57,910 nucleotides of DNA from Arthrobacter sp. GMC3 (GTDB lineage: Bacteria > Actinomycetota > Actinomycetes > Actinomycetales > Micrococcaceae), in NCBI RefSeq assembly GCF_002929305.1, contig NZ_PJIO01000019.1, forward strand, positions 1 through 57,910, given 5' to 3'. A program made the translations under genes and the position numbers. This document shows positions 50,792 to 57,910 of the stretch, piece after piece. The notes under the pieces are model-generated. The model was not told the origin of the DNA and searched no databases. It saw only the letters and a list, made by a program, of their open reading frames with translations. Each line of letters opens with the position of its first letter. Position 1 is the first letter of the stretch.

Positions 50792-51790
50792 CTAGTCTTT
50801 CAGCGTGGGGCGGGAGGATTTGGGTGTGTGAGTGCTGGCGGCCAACAGCCGGTCAGCGTCGGTGGCGGCGATCTTGGCGGAAATGTCTACCACTGTGTCT
50901 GGGCCGAGGTCAAAAACAACTGCTGGCGAGATTTCCTGTGGGAGAGCCCTGTTAATCGGCATAGTCCGGATCCGCGCCCGGCCCACTGTACCGTTTGCCG
51001 GGGATTCCATGGCCGAGACAGTGATCAGCGTTCCACCGGTTCCGGCAATAGCACGCTCATGCCCGGCAGGGGCCAGGGCATCATTGGAATTGACCACGCC
51101 GGAGGTCACCACCACCGGGATGGTGTCCGACCCGGTCCACAGTGAGTCGGTCAAATGATGGTGGTAGTGCCCGCTGAGAATGGCCAGGACATCGGAATCC
51201 CTTAGGACCTCGGCCAAGGCCGGGGAGTTGATGAGTTCAATGCCTTGGTGCAAAGCAGTCACGGGCGGTACTGGTGGGTGGTGGATGACCAGTACCGACC
51301 CGAGGGAGGACTTGCTGGCCAGTACGGTGCGCAGCCAATCCAATTGGGCAGACTCTAGGAAGCCGTGGGTGCGGCCCGGCACGGAGCTGTCCAGGGTGAT
51401 GATGCGGTACCCTGCCACCTCGCTGACGCCCACAATCGGGCCCTGCACGCCCTCATCGACTGCAAGGCCTTGCACGCCAGAATTCGGATGTCCGTTGCCA
51501 AGGACGTGCCGGAAACCTGCCCGTTCGTCGTGGTTGCCCATGGCGTAGATGGCCTGCGCGCCGTGCCTGGCCGCGAAGTCGCCAGTGAGAGAACGCAAGA
51601 CTTCATAGGAGGCCGGGGACCCGTCGTCGGACACGTCACCGGAAACCACCACCAGGTCAAGCGGTCCGGCATTTTCAAAAGCGCTGAGTGTGAACTTGTA
51701 GGCGGCAACGGTGTCCACCAGACCCGAGTGAAGCGCGTCGGTGCCCAGGAGGTGGGTGTCGCTCAGATGAAGGATGCGTAGTGCGCTCAT
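50792..51790 (-). CDS. metallophosphoesterase (class III phosphodiesterase-like)
   Basis: A 332-residue calcineurin-fold enzyme. Metal motifs are LHLSDTHLLG, VVVSGDVSDDGSP, YAMGNHDERAGF, LVIHHPPVPPV and LSGHYHHHLT. The set resembles CpdA/GpdQ/Rv0805-type phosphodiesterases, which act on cyclic nucleotides or glycerophosphodiesters. No signal peptide is present, so it should act on imported substrate. The ATG overlaps the end of phnE and has its own TAGGCT six bases upstream. An unusual partner for a phosphonate-type transporter. Confidence 0.88.
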   Translation of the reverse strand: MSALRILHLSDTHLLGTDALHSGLVDTVAAYKFTLSAFENAGPLDLVVVSGDVSDDGSPASYEVLRSLTGDFAARHGAQAIYAMGNHDERAGFRHVLGNGHPNSGVQGLAVDEGVQGPIVGVSEVAGYRIITLDSSVPGRTHGFLESAQLDWLRTVLASKSSLGSVLVIHHPPVPPVTALHQGIELINSPALAEVLRDSDVLAILSGHYHHHLTDSLWTGSDTIPVVVTSGVVNSNDALAPAGHERAIAGTGGTLITVSAMESPANGTVGRARIRTMPINRALPQEISPAVVFDLGPDTVVDISAKIAATDADRLLAASTHTPKSSRPTLKD

Positions 51791-52623
51791 GATGCCAGCC
51801 TAGGTGCCCGCCACCGGCCATGGATCAGCTTGTTGCGGACGGCACCGGAGATCTGGTCGATTCCCATGGTGACGGCAATGACAACAATGAGCAGCATGCC
51901 CACGGCGTCCCAATTTCTGAACTGCACATTGTCCTGGAGCATCTTGCCGATACCGCCAGCGCCAATCAGCCCAAGTATGGCCGAGGCCCTGACATTGATC
52001 TCAAAACGGTACAGCCAGAAGGAAAAGACGTCAGGCGCAGCCGAGGGCCACACGCCCCAACGGATGAGCGCCAGAGTGCCACCACCGGTGGAACGGACCG
52101 CCTCCTTGGGGCCTGGATCTACTCCTTCAAAGGCCTCGTACCCCCATTTGCCCAGTGTGCCGATTGAGCCCACTGCCAGGGCCAGTGCACCCGTGAACGG
52201 GGTGAGACCGGTGACGGAGAGGATCAAGATGGCGATGACCACTTCGGGGACCGCGCGGATCACGGCGAAAATAAACCGCAAGGGTGCGTTGACAGCCCTC
52301 GGGGCCAGTCCCTTCGAGGCTAGAAAGCTCAGCGGGAAGGAGATAATGATGCCCAGAACGGTGCCGATCCAGGCCATCTGGACCGACAAGATGGTGGCAT
52401 TGAACGCCTCCCCGAACTGGCTCCAGTCCGGGGGAAGCAGCATGAGGGAAACGTATTTGACCAGCTGGGCGGGGAAATCTGCCAGCGATGACCACTTGAT
52501 CTTCACCGACCAAAAGGCGGCGACAATGATCAAGGAGACAAGCAGCCAGAGCGTGGTGCGCAGCCTGGAGGTGGGCTTGACGGGGCGCGAGGTGCGGGGC
52601 TGTTCTGTGGTTGAGGTGGCCAC
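51787..52623 (-). CDS. phnE: phosphonate-type ABC transporter permease, second copy
   Basis: A 278-residue permease with about six helices. The ABC-importer EAA loop is GPKEAVRSTGGGTLALIRWG. The end of that loop plus next helix reads NVRASAILGLIGAGGIGKML. This is the PhnE signature of the phosphonate/phosphite class. It begins one base after the end of the other permease gene, and the two should form a heterodimeric channel. Thr/Arg-rich cytoplasmic N-terminus of about 25 residues. Confidence 0.92.
   Translation of the reverse strand: MATSTTEQPRTSRPVKPTSRLRTTLWLLVSLIIVAAFWSVKIKWSSLADFPAQLVKYVSLMLLPPDWSQFGEAFNATILSVQMAWIGTVLGIIISFPLSFLASKGLAPRAVNAPLRFIFAVIRAVPEVVIAILILSVTGLTPFTGALALAVGSIGTLGKWGYEAFEGVDPGPKEAVRSTGGGTLALIRWGVWPSAAPDVFSFWLYRFEINVRASAILGLIGAGGIGKMLQDNVQFRNWDAVGMLLIVVIAVTMGIDQISGAVRNKLIHGRWRAPRLAS
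51797..51802 (-). promoter_or_regulatory. candidate internal -10 for the metallophosphoesterase
   Basis: TAGGCT inside the end of phnE, six bases before the metallophosphoesterase ATG. It may allow that gene and the regulator to be expressed without the transporter. Confidence 0.4.
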
Positions 52624-52624
52624 G

Positions 52625-53443
52625 CTACACCAACTTCTTTCGAAGCCAGGATGACGCCGATTCCAGCACCAGCACGAGCACCAGGATTTCCAAGATGATC
52701 AGGGAAAGTTCGTGGTATCTGAAGAAGCTGCGGACGTTGTCGATCAGGATGCCTAGGCCACCGGCTCCCACTAGCCCGATCACCGTTGACGCACGGATGT
52801 TCAGCTCAAAAGTGTACAAAACCTGCGAGGCAAAGCTGGGCAGGATCTGCGGCAGCATGGCCACACGATTGGCCTTGGGCCAGCTGCCGCCGGTAGCCAG
52901 GGCGGCTTCCTGGGCCCCTAAGTCTTCACCGTCTAGGGACTCCGAAACCAGTTTGACGATGATGCCGATGTTGAACAGGACCAGGGCCATGATGCCCGAC
53001 AACGCGCCTACACCCACCACGGCAACCAGGATGGCCGCATACAAGATATCCGGGACACTGCGGACCATGTTCATGACAAAACGGACGCCAGCGAGCAGCT
53101 TGGGCTTGGGGTTCGTGGCCCGAGAAGCCAGGAATGCCAAGGGCAGCGAAATTGCGGCACCCACAGCGGTTGCGATGACAGCCATCTGCAGCGTTTCCAG
53201 AAGGGCGGGGACGGTCTTGGGGAAGAAGCCGTAGTCAGGCTGGAGCAGTTGGACAATGTTCGAGGTGGCATTGCGCCAGTTCGCCGCGATCGCGGGCAGG
53301 TCAACCTGTACCCCGATCCCGGCCCAGACGGTGATGGCAGCCAGAAGTACGACGGCGGCGCCCGTCATGGTGCCACGGCGCGGCTTGATGGGGCGTGCTG
53401 TTCCGGGGGCCAGCATGAATCCGGGAGCGCCAGCCCCGCTCAC
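52625..53443 (-). CDS. phnE: phosphonate-type ABC transporter permease, first copy
   Basis: A 272-residue permease. The EAA loop is GAQEAALATGGSWPKANRVA, and the PhnE signature LNIRASTVIGLVGAGGLGIL is followed by the last helix. It overlaps the end of phnC by four bases. About 35 residues of Pro/Gly-rich tail precede the first helix. The two permeases share the same core but differ over most of their length, so the duplication is old. Confidence 0.92.
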   Translation of the reverse strand: MSGAGAPGFMLAPGTARPIKPRRGTMTGAAVVLLAAITVWAGIGVQVDLPAIAANWRNATSNIVQLLQPDYGFFPKTVPALLETLQMAVIATAVGAAISLPLAFLASRATNPKPKLLAGVRFVMNMVRSVPDILYAAILVAVVGVGALSGIMALVLFNIGIIVKLVSESLDGEDLGAQEAALATGGSWPKANRVAMLPQILPSFASQVLYTFELNIRASTVIGLVGAGGLGILIDNVRSFFRYHELSLIILEILVLVLVLESASSWLRKKLV

Positions 53444-54249
53444 AGGGTGCCCTTGGAGCTCAGGACGTCCTCGGCGGTCAACGACCTGCCGTAGATGTTC
53501 TCAAAGACGGATTCGTCGGCGTCGGCTCCGGCACCGTCGAAGACAACTTCGCCGGAGCGCAGGCCGATCAACCTGTCACTGTAGCGTCGCGCCAGGTCCA
53601 GGAAGTGCAGATTGACCACTACGGTGATGCCCAGTTCGGCGTTGATGCGCTGCAGGTCCCGCATGACCACATGGGAGGTGGGCGGGTCAAGGGAGGCGAC
53701 GGGCTCGTCGGCCAGGATGACCATGGGGCGCTGGGCCAGTGTGCGGGCAATCGCCACGCGCTGCTGCTGGCCGCCGGATAAACTGGAGGCTTTTTCGTAG
53801 GCTTTGGACACAATTTCAACACGTTCCAGTGCAGACATGGCCAGCTCGACGTCGTCGTCGCGCCAGGCGCCCAAGAGGGTGCGCCAGGCGGGGGAGTGGT
53901 AGAGCCTGCCCATGAGCACGTTGTTGATGACCGTGGTGCGTTTGGCCAGGTTGAAGCTTTGGAACACCATGCCCACGTTGGAGCGCAGCTCGCGCAACTC
54001 CCTGCCGCGCAACTGTGCGCTGCCGCGCCCGTTGAGTTGGTGTTCGCCCACCGTGATCTGGCCGCTGGTGATGGGGACCAGTCCGTTGATGGTGCGGACA
54101 AGAGTGGACTTGCCTGCCCCGGAGAGCCCCACGATCCCCACCATTTCACCAGCGGGAATGTTCAAGTTGATGTCCTTGAGGCCGGTGAAGCCGTTGGGAT
54201 AGGTCACTGACACATCGTGAAAGCGGATGTCCGCCCCGGTGCGCTCCAT
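53440..54249 (-). CDS. phnC: phosphonate-type ABC transporter ATP-binding protein
   Basis: A 269-residue ATPase. Walker A is GLSGAGKSTLVRTINGL, the Q-loop region is NVGMVFQSFNLAKRTTVINNVLMGRL, the signature SLSGGQQQRVAIARTLAQRP, and Walker B MVILADEPVASLDPP. It matches the PhnC subfamily, including the PTS...VMRDLQRIN segment after Walker B. ATG 54249 is preferred to TTG 54270. A 12-bp palindrome (54267) and a hairpin (54303) lie in the gap before it. Confidence 0.93.
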   Translation of the reverse strand: MERTGADIRFHDVSVTYPNGFTGLKDINLNIPAGEMVGIVGLSGAGKSTLVRTINGLVPITSGQITVGEHQLNGRGSAQLRGRELRELRSNVGMVFQSFNLAKRTTVINNVLMGRLYHSPAWRTLLGAWRDDDVELAMSALERVEIVSKAYEKASSLSGGQQQRVAIARTLAQRPMVILADEPVASLDPPTSHVVMRDLQRINAELGITVVVNLHFLDLARRYSDRLIGLRSGEVVFDGAGADADESVFENIYGRSLTAEDVLSSKGTL

Positions 54250-54266
54250 TGAGTCTACTTTCTCTT

Positions 54267-54278
54267 GCAATGTATTGC
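54267..54278. promoter_or_regulatory. palindrome upstream of phnC, candidate operator
   Basis: GCAATGTATTGC: arms GCAAT/ATTGC, 17 bases before the phnC ATG. On the minus strand it contains TACATT, which could be a -10, so a bound protein would block an internal promoter. Confidence 0.35.
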
Positions 54279-54302
54279 GTTGCTCTGTGCTGCCTGCCGC
54301 CG

Positions 54303-54342
54303 CTGTCCCGCCCGCCGGTATGGTGGCCGGCGAACGGGACAG
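54303..54342 (-). promoter_or_regulatory. intercistronic hairpin between phnD and phnC
   Basis: CTGTCCCG/CGGGACAG outer stem and an inner CGCCGG/CCGGCG stem joined through two G-U pairs in RNA form a stem of about 16 bp. No T-run follows. Position after the binding-protein gene suggests an mRNA-stabilising or partial stop structure that gives more PhnD than PhnC/E. Confidence 0.5.
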
Positions 54343-54403
54343 TGGCAGTGCGGTTGGCTGGGGTGCCAGCGCTTTTTTGGTGGCGTTTGGTGCGGTGGTG
54401 CTA

Positions 54404-55429
54404 TTAGCCCAGGCCGATGGAGTGGGCGGCTTCCTGCGTCTTCTGCAAGCTCTGCGGATCAGCCGGCTTCATGCCGGTGATCTGGTAGATGGCTGTCAGC
54501 GCCGTGACACCCTCGGGGGTCCCCGCGAAGTCCAGCATCGCGTTGCTGATCTTCTTCTGCCACTCCAGGCTGAGTTTGCTCGTGATGGACATGCCGTCGT
54601 TGGGAACCTCGTTGGTCAAGGCAAAGACAACTACCTTGCTGCCAACATCGGGGTTGTCCTTGGCGACCACTTCGCGGGCATCCCAGTAGCTGAAGCCGAC
54701 TTCGGCGTCTCCCTTGTAAACGGCCAGTACCGATGCGTCATTGGCTGTGACCTTGATGGGGGAGACATCCTCGACGGCGACGCCGGCCGCCTTCATGGCT
54801 GCCACGGGGAAGATGTACCCGGCAGGGGATGCCGGGGAGAGCATTGACACCGTGGCGCCCTTGATCTTGGCGACCGAATCAAGCCCGGCCGGGCCGTTGC
54901 CCGAGGATGTGCCGTTGCAGTAGAGCATCCCGTTGGGGCCCGCCGTCGGCTTGTCCGTGCAGTACTTGTCCGGATTGTTGGTAAACATCTGGGCGGCGTA
55001 GCTCGACTTGCCCTTGCGGAGCGTTTGCAGGGCCGGAACGGCGCCATACTTATCGCACGCCTGGCTCATTTGAAGCGACGGGAGCATGCCGATCTGGGCC
55101 TGGTTGGCGCCGATGGCCTCCACAGCTGCCTGGTAGTCGGCCGTGATGACGCCCTTGACGGGGATGCCGAGCCGGCTGGTGAGGGCCTCCTCGAGCGGCT
55201 TGACAGTGTCAACCAGCTTTTTGGCGTCGCCCGAGGGAACCAGAGCCAGAGTCAATTTCGTGGGGGCGGCAGCGGCTGAATCGCTGGTTCCCGTGCAGGC
55301 CACGGTCGAGTTGGCTCCGCCGGATGCGGAATCCGCCGATTCCTGGCTGACGCCGCAGGAGGAAAGTGCAAGGGCGCCGGCCAAGGCCAATGCGCCCAGG
55401 GCTGAGAGCTTGGAGACGTTCTTTTTCAC
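54404..55429 (-). CDS. phnD: phosphonate/phosphite-type substrate-binding lipoprotein
   Basis: A 341-residue solute-binding protein. The lipoprotein signal ends in the lipobox LSSC (C25), so the protein is anchored outside the membrane. The PhnD fold follows: LTLALVPSGDAKKLVDTVKP, VITADYQAAVEAIGANQAQIG and the ligand loop SPASPAGYIFP. A two-cysteine insert (about 150-170, DKYCTDKP then LYCNGTSS) is likely disulfide-bonded. The GTG start overlaps the HAD gene by four bases. The exact ligand, phosphonate, phosphite or phosphate ester, cannot be read. Confidence 0.92.
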   Translation of the reverse strand: MKKNVSKLSALGALALAGALALSSCGVSQESADSASGGANSTVACTGTSDSAAAAPTKLTLALVPSGDAKKLVDTVKPLEEALTSRLGIPVKGVITADYQAAVEAIGANQAQIGMLPSLQMSQACDKYGAVPALQTLRKGKSSYAAQMFTNNPDKYCTDKPTAGPNGMLYCNGTSSGNGPAGLDSVAKIKGATVSMLSPASPAGYIFPVAAMKAAGVAVEDVSPIKVTANDASVLAVYKGDAEVGFSYWDAREVVAKDNPDVGSKVVVFALTNEVPNDGMSITSKLSLEWQKKISNAMLDFAGTPEGVTALTAIYQITGMKPADPQSLQKTQEAAHSIGLG

Positions 55430-56190
55430 AGTGGTGCCTTTTCTGAGGAGGGAGTGGAAAAGCTGGGATTGGAGGATGCAAAGCCTGCTGGATTCTGCGC
55501 CCAGGTGTTGATCGCGTCGTACAGCAGTTCAAAGCGAGGGGCGCGAAGGCTGGCCGCCCCGGTGCGGTGGTCAAAACGGTCGATAAAGGCTGTGGCGCAA
55601 CCAAAACGGCCAGGCAGCTCGATGTCGTTGATCCAGACATCGCCCACACTGAGCAGCTCAAACGGCGCCTTGTCTTGCAGGAGGGCCGGGAGTAGCTCGG
55701 TAAAGCCAGCGGGTTTTCCTGCGTCGTGGATGATCAAATCGACGGCGTCGCTCAATCCCAAGGTGGCCAGTGTTTCCGGCACCCCGGTCAAGGGGGCGTT
55801 GGTGAGCAGGATCCGAAAAGCTACCCCGTCCAGATTCTTAAGGAAGTCAGCCAGACCCGGGGCCGAGCTGATTTCAACGAGCCCGGCCGCGAGCCGCCGG
55901 CGACTCTCGGCGTAGGCCCAGTCGAGTCCTGCTGAATCGATGAGGCCATCCGCCAGTGCCGCGACGGCCGCGTAACCGTCCTTGTATGCCGGAGCGGAAG
56001 GATCATGATCTAAAAATGCGGCCAAGCCTTCCTGTAGTGCGGCTCGCTCCGGTTCCGGGATTTGTTCAGCGACTGCATCGGCATAGGCCTGAACGGGGCC
56101 ATCGCCAAGGCAGAGTGTGCCGTCAAAGTCCAGGACCAAGAGGGGGAGTGGTTGTTGTGCTGCCAAGATGGCTGGCGTCGTTATGCTCAC
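55426..56190 (-). CDS. HAD-superfamily phosphatase
   Basis: A 254-residue HAD hydrolase. Motif I is LLVLDFDGTLCLGDG, with both catalytic Asp. Motif II is ILLTNAPLTG, and motif III/IV lies around HDAGKPAGF and LLSVGDVWINDIELPGRFG. A helical cap (about 40-105) is of the C1 type. It is not PhnX (phosphonatase), whose motif I Asp pair is followed by an Ala-Gly-Thr and which needs a cap Lys. GTG 56190 was chosen because TACGCT lies seven bases upstream; TTG 56220 is the longer option. First gene of the phn-like cassette. Confidence 0.82.
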   Translation of the reverse strand: MSITTPAILAAQQPLPLLVLDFDGTLCLGDGPVQAYADAVAEQIPEPERAALQEGLAAFLDHDPSAPAYKDGYAAVAALADGLIDSAGLDWAYAESRRRLAAGLVEISSAPGLADFLKNLDGVAFRILLTNAPLTGVPETLATLGLSDAVDLIIHDAGKPAGFTELLPALLQDKAPFELLSVGDVWINDIELPGRFGCATAFIDRFDHRTGAASLRAPRFELLYDAINTWAQNPAGFASSNPSFSTPSSEKAPL

Positions 56191-56197
56191 AAAAAAT

Positions 56198-56203
56198 AGC
56201 GTA
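56198..56203 (-). promoter_or_regulatory. candidate -10 of the phn-like cassette (leaderless)
   Basis: TACGCT on the minus strand is followed by seven bases and the GTG at 56190. Confidence 0.4.
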
Positions 56204-56251
56204 CGTGGCAGAGAACACAATGTCCATGAAAATTCGAACTATGAAACATCT

Positions 56252-56273
56252 GTTCATTTGGTGTTAATGCGGG
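56252..56273 (+). promoter_or_regulatory. candidate PHO box (two 11-base direct repeats)
   Basis: GTTCATTTGGT followed directly by GTTAATGCGGG resembles the actinobacterial PhoP direct-repeat unit GTTCAYYYRGS, at about 10 and 9 of 11 positions. It lies between the phn-like cassette and the M20 gene, about 60-80 bases from each start. Only two units are visible. Confidence 0.3.
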
Positions 56274-56319
56274 ATTTGCCGTGGGTGAGAAAGTACAGCC
56301 AATCACCGGTGCGGTGGCA

Positions 56320-56325
56320 TAGAAT
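56320..56325 (+). promoter_or_regulatory. candidate -10 of the M20 peptidase gene (leaderless)
   Basis: TAGAAT is followed by seven bases and the ATG at 56333. Confidence 0.5.
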
Positions 56326-56332
56326 CCGTGTC

Positions 56333-57832
56333 ATGCCTAAAGGACCAGCAACATCGTTGAATCGTGCAGTGGCCGCGGCGTTGGCCGCTGGTGCCGCCGG
56401 CACCGCCGTCGTTATGGGGACGCGGGCCTACCGTTCCGGTTCCAGCACGCCCGTAGGGGATTTCGGGGCCGCACCAAGCCCGGAGACCATTGGCGCGCAG
56501 TATGCCCAGCCCGCCGCCGATCAGCTCAGTGAACTCATTACCTATCGCACGGTGTACTCGAGTTCCCGTGACCAGATTGAGCTGGAGCAGTTCACTGGCT
56601 TCATTGACGCGCTGGAGCGGCTCTATCCTGCGGTGCATTCGGCATTGAGCCGGGAGTTTGTCAACGGCCACGCCTTGCTCTTCAAATGGGCAGGAACCCG
56701 GGCCGATGCTGGTGCCAAGCCAGTCGTATTGATGGCCCACTATGACGTGGTTCCGGTGGACGCACGCGATGACTGGACCCATCCGGGCTTCTCGGGGATT
56801 CAGGACGGCGAGTACGTTTGGGGGCGGGGCGCGCTCGATGACAAGGGCGCCGTCGTCGTTATTCTCGCTGCCATAGAATCGCTGCTGGACCAAGGGTTCA
56901 CCCCAGCCCACGACATTTACCTATCCTTTGGCAACAACGAGGAAACCGCGGGCGACAGCGCAGTGGCCGCGGCAACGTTACTGAACGAGCGCGGCGTGCA
57001 GCCTTGGATGGTTCTGGACGAGGGTGGGGCCGTAGCGGAAAAGGCGTTCCCAGGGTTGAGCGTGCCGGCGGCGGTCATAGGTGTTGCCGAGAAGGGCATC
57101 TTGGAACTGGAAATGCTCACGCGAAGCGCCGGAGGACACGCATCGACGCCGCCGCGTATGGGTGCAACCGCCCGACTGGCACAGGCCATCATGGCGTTGG
57201 AGGAGAACCCGTTTCCGTCGTCAATGCCAGCTCCAATTGTGGAAATGCTCCGCCGAATTGGTAGTCACAGCAGTTTCGCATTGCGCCTCGTGACGGCCAA
57301 TATGTGGGCCTTCAAACCGCTCGTGAAGCAGGCTTTCTCCATGGTGGGGGATGAAACCAGAGCTCTGACGCGGACCACCGTGGCCATCACACAACTTGAG
57401 GGTAGCAAGGCGTCGAATGTTTTGGCGTCCACAGCCAGGGCCACCGCCAACATCCGCATCGCTGTGGGGGAGACGGTGACCGGAGTGGTGCAGGCGGTGC
57501 GGGATATTATCGACGATCCCAGCGTTGAGCTGACGGTCCTTTCGGGCCACAATCCATCGCCAATTTCAGGCTTTGACAGCGAACAATTTGAGCTCCTGAC
57601 CCGGTGCGTGGCGGCTTCCTACCCGCAGGCCATGGTCACCCCTTATGTGCAGACGGGGGCCACCGACTCAAGGAACTTCACCGGAATTTGTCCGGCCGTG
57701 TACAGGTTTTCGCCTCTGTTGATGGACGACGTCGACCGGGCAAGTCTGCATGCCGTCAACGAGAAGGTGCGCATCTCCTCCCTGGGGGCGGGCGTGGTCT
57801 TTTACCGGGAGCTGATTCAGGGGCTCCGCTGA
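56333..57832 (+). CDS. M20 family metallopeptidase (PM20D1/CPS1-like)
   Basis: A 499-residue di-zinc hydrolase with a hydrophobic N-terminal segment (about 10-30, AAALAAGAAGTAVVMGT), probably a membrane anchor or signal. Active-site motifs are VLMAHYDVVPVDARDDW, GRGALDDKGAVV, NNEETAGDSA (catalytic Glu pair), and the late His in SLHAVNEKV. The GGHASTPPRMGA segment opens the lid domain. The form resembles carboxypeptidase S/PM20D1, which cleaves or makes N-acyl amino acids. ATG 56333 has TAGAAT upstream; longer in-frame extensions read into promoter DNA. Confidence 0.87.
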   Translation: MPKGPATSLNRAVAAALAAGAAGTAVVMGTRAYRSGSSTPVGDFGAAPSPETIGAQYAQPAADQLSELITYRTVYSSSRDQIELEQFTGFIDALERLYPAVHSALSREFVNGHALLFKWAGTRADAGAKPVVLMAHYDVVPVDARDDWTHPGFSGIQDGEYVWGRGALDDKGAVVVILAAIESLLDQGFTPAHDIYLSFGNNEETAGDSAVAAATLLNERGVQPWMVLDEGGAVAEKAFPGLSVPAAVIGVAEKGILELEMLTRSAGGHASTPPRMGATARLAQAIMALEENPFPSSMPAPIVEMLRRIGSHSSFALRLVTANMWAFKPLVKQAFSMVGDETRALTRTTVAITQLEGSKASNVLASTARATANIRIAVGETVTGVVQAVRDIIDDPSVELTVLSGHNPSPISGFDSEQFELLTRCVAASYPQAMVTPYVQTGATDSRNFTGICPAVYRFSPLLMDDVDRASLHAVNEKVRISSLGAGVVFYRELIQGLR

Positions 57833-57843
57833 TTTTTGGGTGG

Positions 57844-57910
57844 TTAGCAGCCGGTGCCGGTGGGGTTGGTGATGCAGTTTTCTGCGTAGTTGCGGGTGAT
57901 GGCGCGCCAG
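57844..57910 (-). CDS. C-terminal end of a minus-strand gene (partial)
   Basis: Reading inward from the window's right edge gives WRAITRNYAENCITNPTG and a few more residues to TAA at 57846-57844. Two cysteines near the end suggest a secreted or disulfide-bonded protein. The gene start lies outside the window, so no family can be given. Confidence 0.4.
   Translation of the reverse strand, partial: WRAITRNYAENCITNPTGTGC

Noticed and set aside
55426..56190. HAD gene as phosphonoacetaldehyde hydrolase (PhnX)
   Set aside because: Motif I is DFDGTLCLGDG, and the cap Schiff-base Lys context of PhnX is not recognisable. A general HAD phosphatase fits better.

Overview
The window is high-GC DNA from an actinobacterium, most probably an Arthrobacter-like member of the Micrococcaceae. 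The evidence is the actinobacterial gene set (NucS, DUF222/HNH '13E12' protein, DUF3039, DUF2017 beside clpS, an NrtR-nadABC-cysteine desulfurase operon), heavy use of GTG starts, four-base stop/start overlaps, and many -10 hexamers lying 6-7 nt before start codons, as expected of leaderless transcripts. I see no tRNA, rRNA, CRISPR array, insertion sequence or prophage. No stretch longer than 300 bases lacks a gene.

Layout. 1-6.3 kb: a 5'-truncated DUF222/HNH nuclease, nagA, nucS, a small Cys/His protein, an alpha/beta hydrolase and an AI-2E family exporter. 6.5-16.7 kb: a large three-helix membrane protein that looks like two proteins fused, a thioredoxin-fold/TPR co-chaperone, a two-gene ABC exporter, nagB, DUF3039, a DEAD/DEAH helicase and an orphan protein. 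16.8-24.3 kb: pncB-pncA (NAD salvage), divergent from the housekeeping run clpS-DUF2017-murI-MBL hydrolase-membrane protein-rph-rdgB, which ends against dedA. 24.4-31.2 kb: a GntR-regulated ABC operon with an unusual leader ORF, a DnaQ-like exonuclease with BRCT, DUF4395, an ADP-ribosylglycohydrolase, two DUF202 proteins and an aquaporin. 31.3-41.8 kb: sbcDC, an MFS transporter, a phosphoribosyltransferase, an FAH-family enzyme, an alpha/beta hydrolase, an amino-acid permease and an unknown gene. 41.9-49.9 kb: nrtR-nadA-nadB-nadC-cysteine desulfurase (de novo NAD), DUF1540, GtrA and a second FAH enzyme. 49.9-56.2 kb: a minus-strand cassette HAD phosphatase-phnD-phnC-phnE-phnE-metallophosphoesterase-RpiR regulator. 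56.3 kb to the end: an M20 peptidase and the last codons of a further minus-strand gene.

How the genes work together. Both arms of NAD synthesis are present: nicotinamide salvage through PncA and PncB, and aspartate-to-NaMN synthesis through NadB, NadA and NadC with a dedicated cysteine desulfurase, probably governed by NrtR. NagA and NagB together turn GlcNAc-6-P into fructose-6-P, although they lie about 9.5 kb apart on opposite strands. The phn-like cassette couples a phosphonate-type importer to two different phosphatases and a phosphosugar-sensing regulator. This combination suggests uptake and stripping of an organophosphate rather than classical C-P lyase metabolism, for which no genes are present. 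It is the best candidate here for an undescribed system.

The most distinctive regulatory structures are the divergent pncB/clpS promoter built on one 18-bp palindrome, and the gntR promoter whose palindrome is centred on the start codon of a leaderless 24-codon ORF. All function assignments rest on motifs and family recognition by eye; no database search was run.
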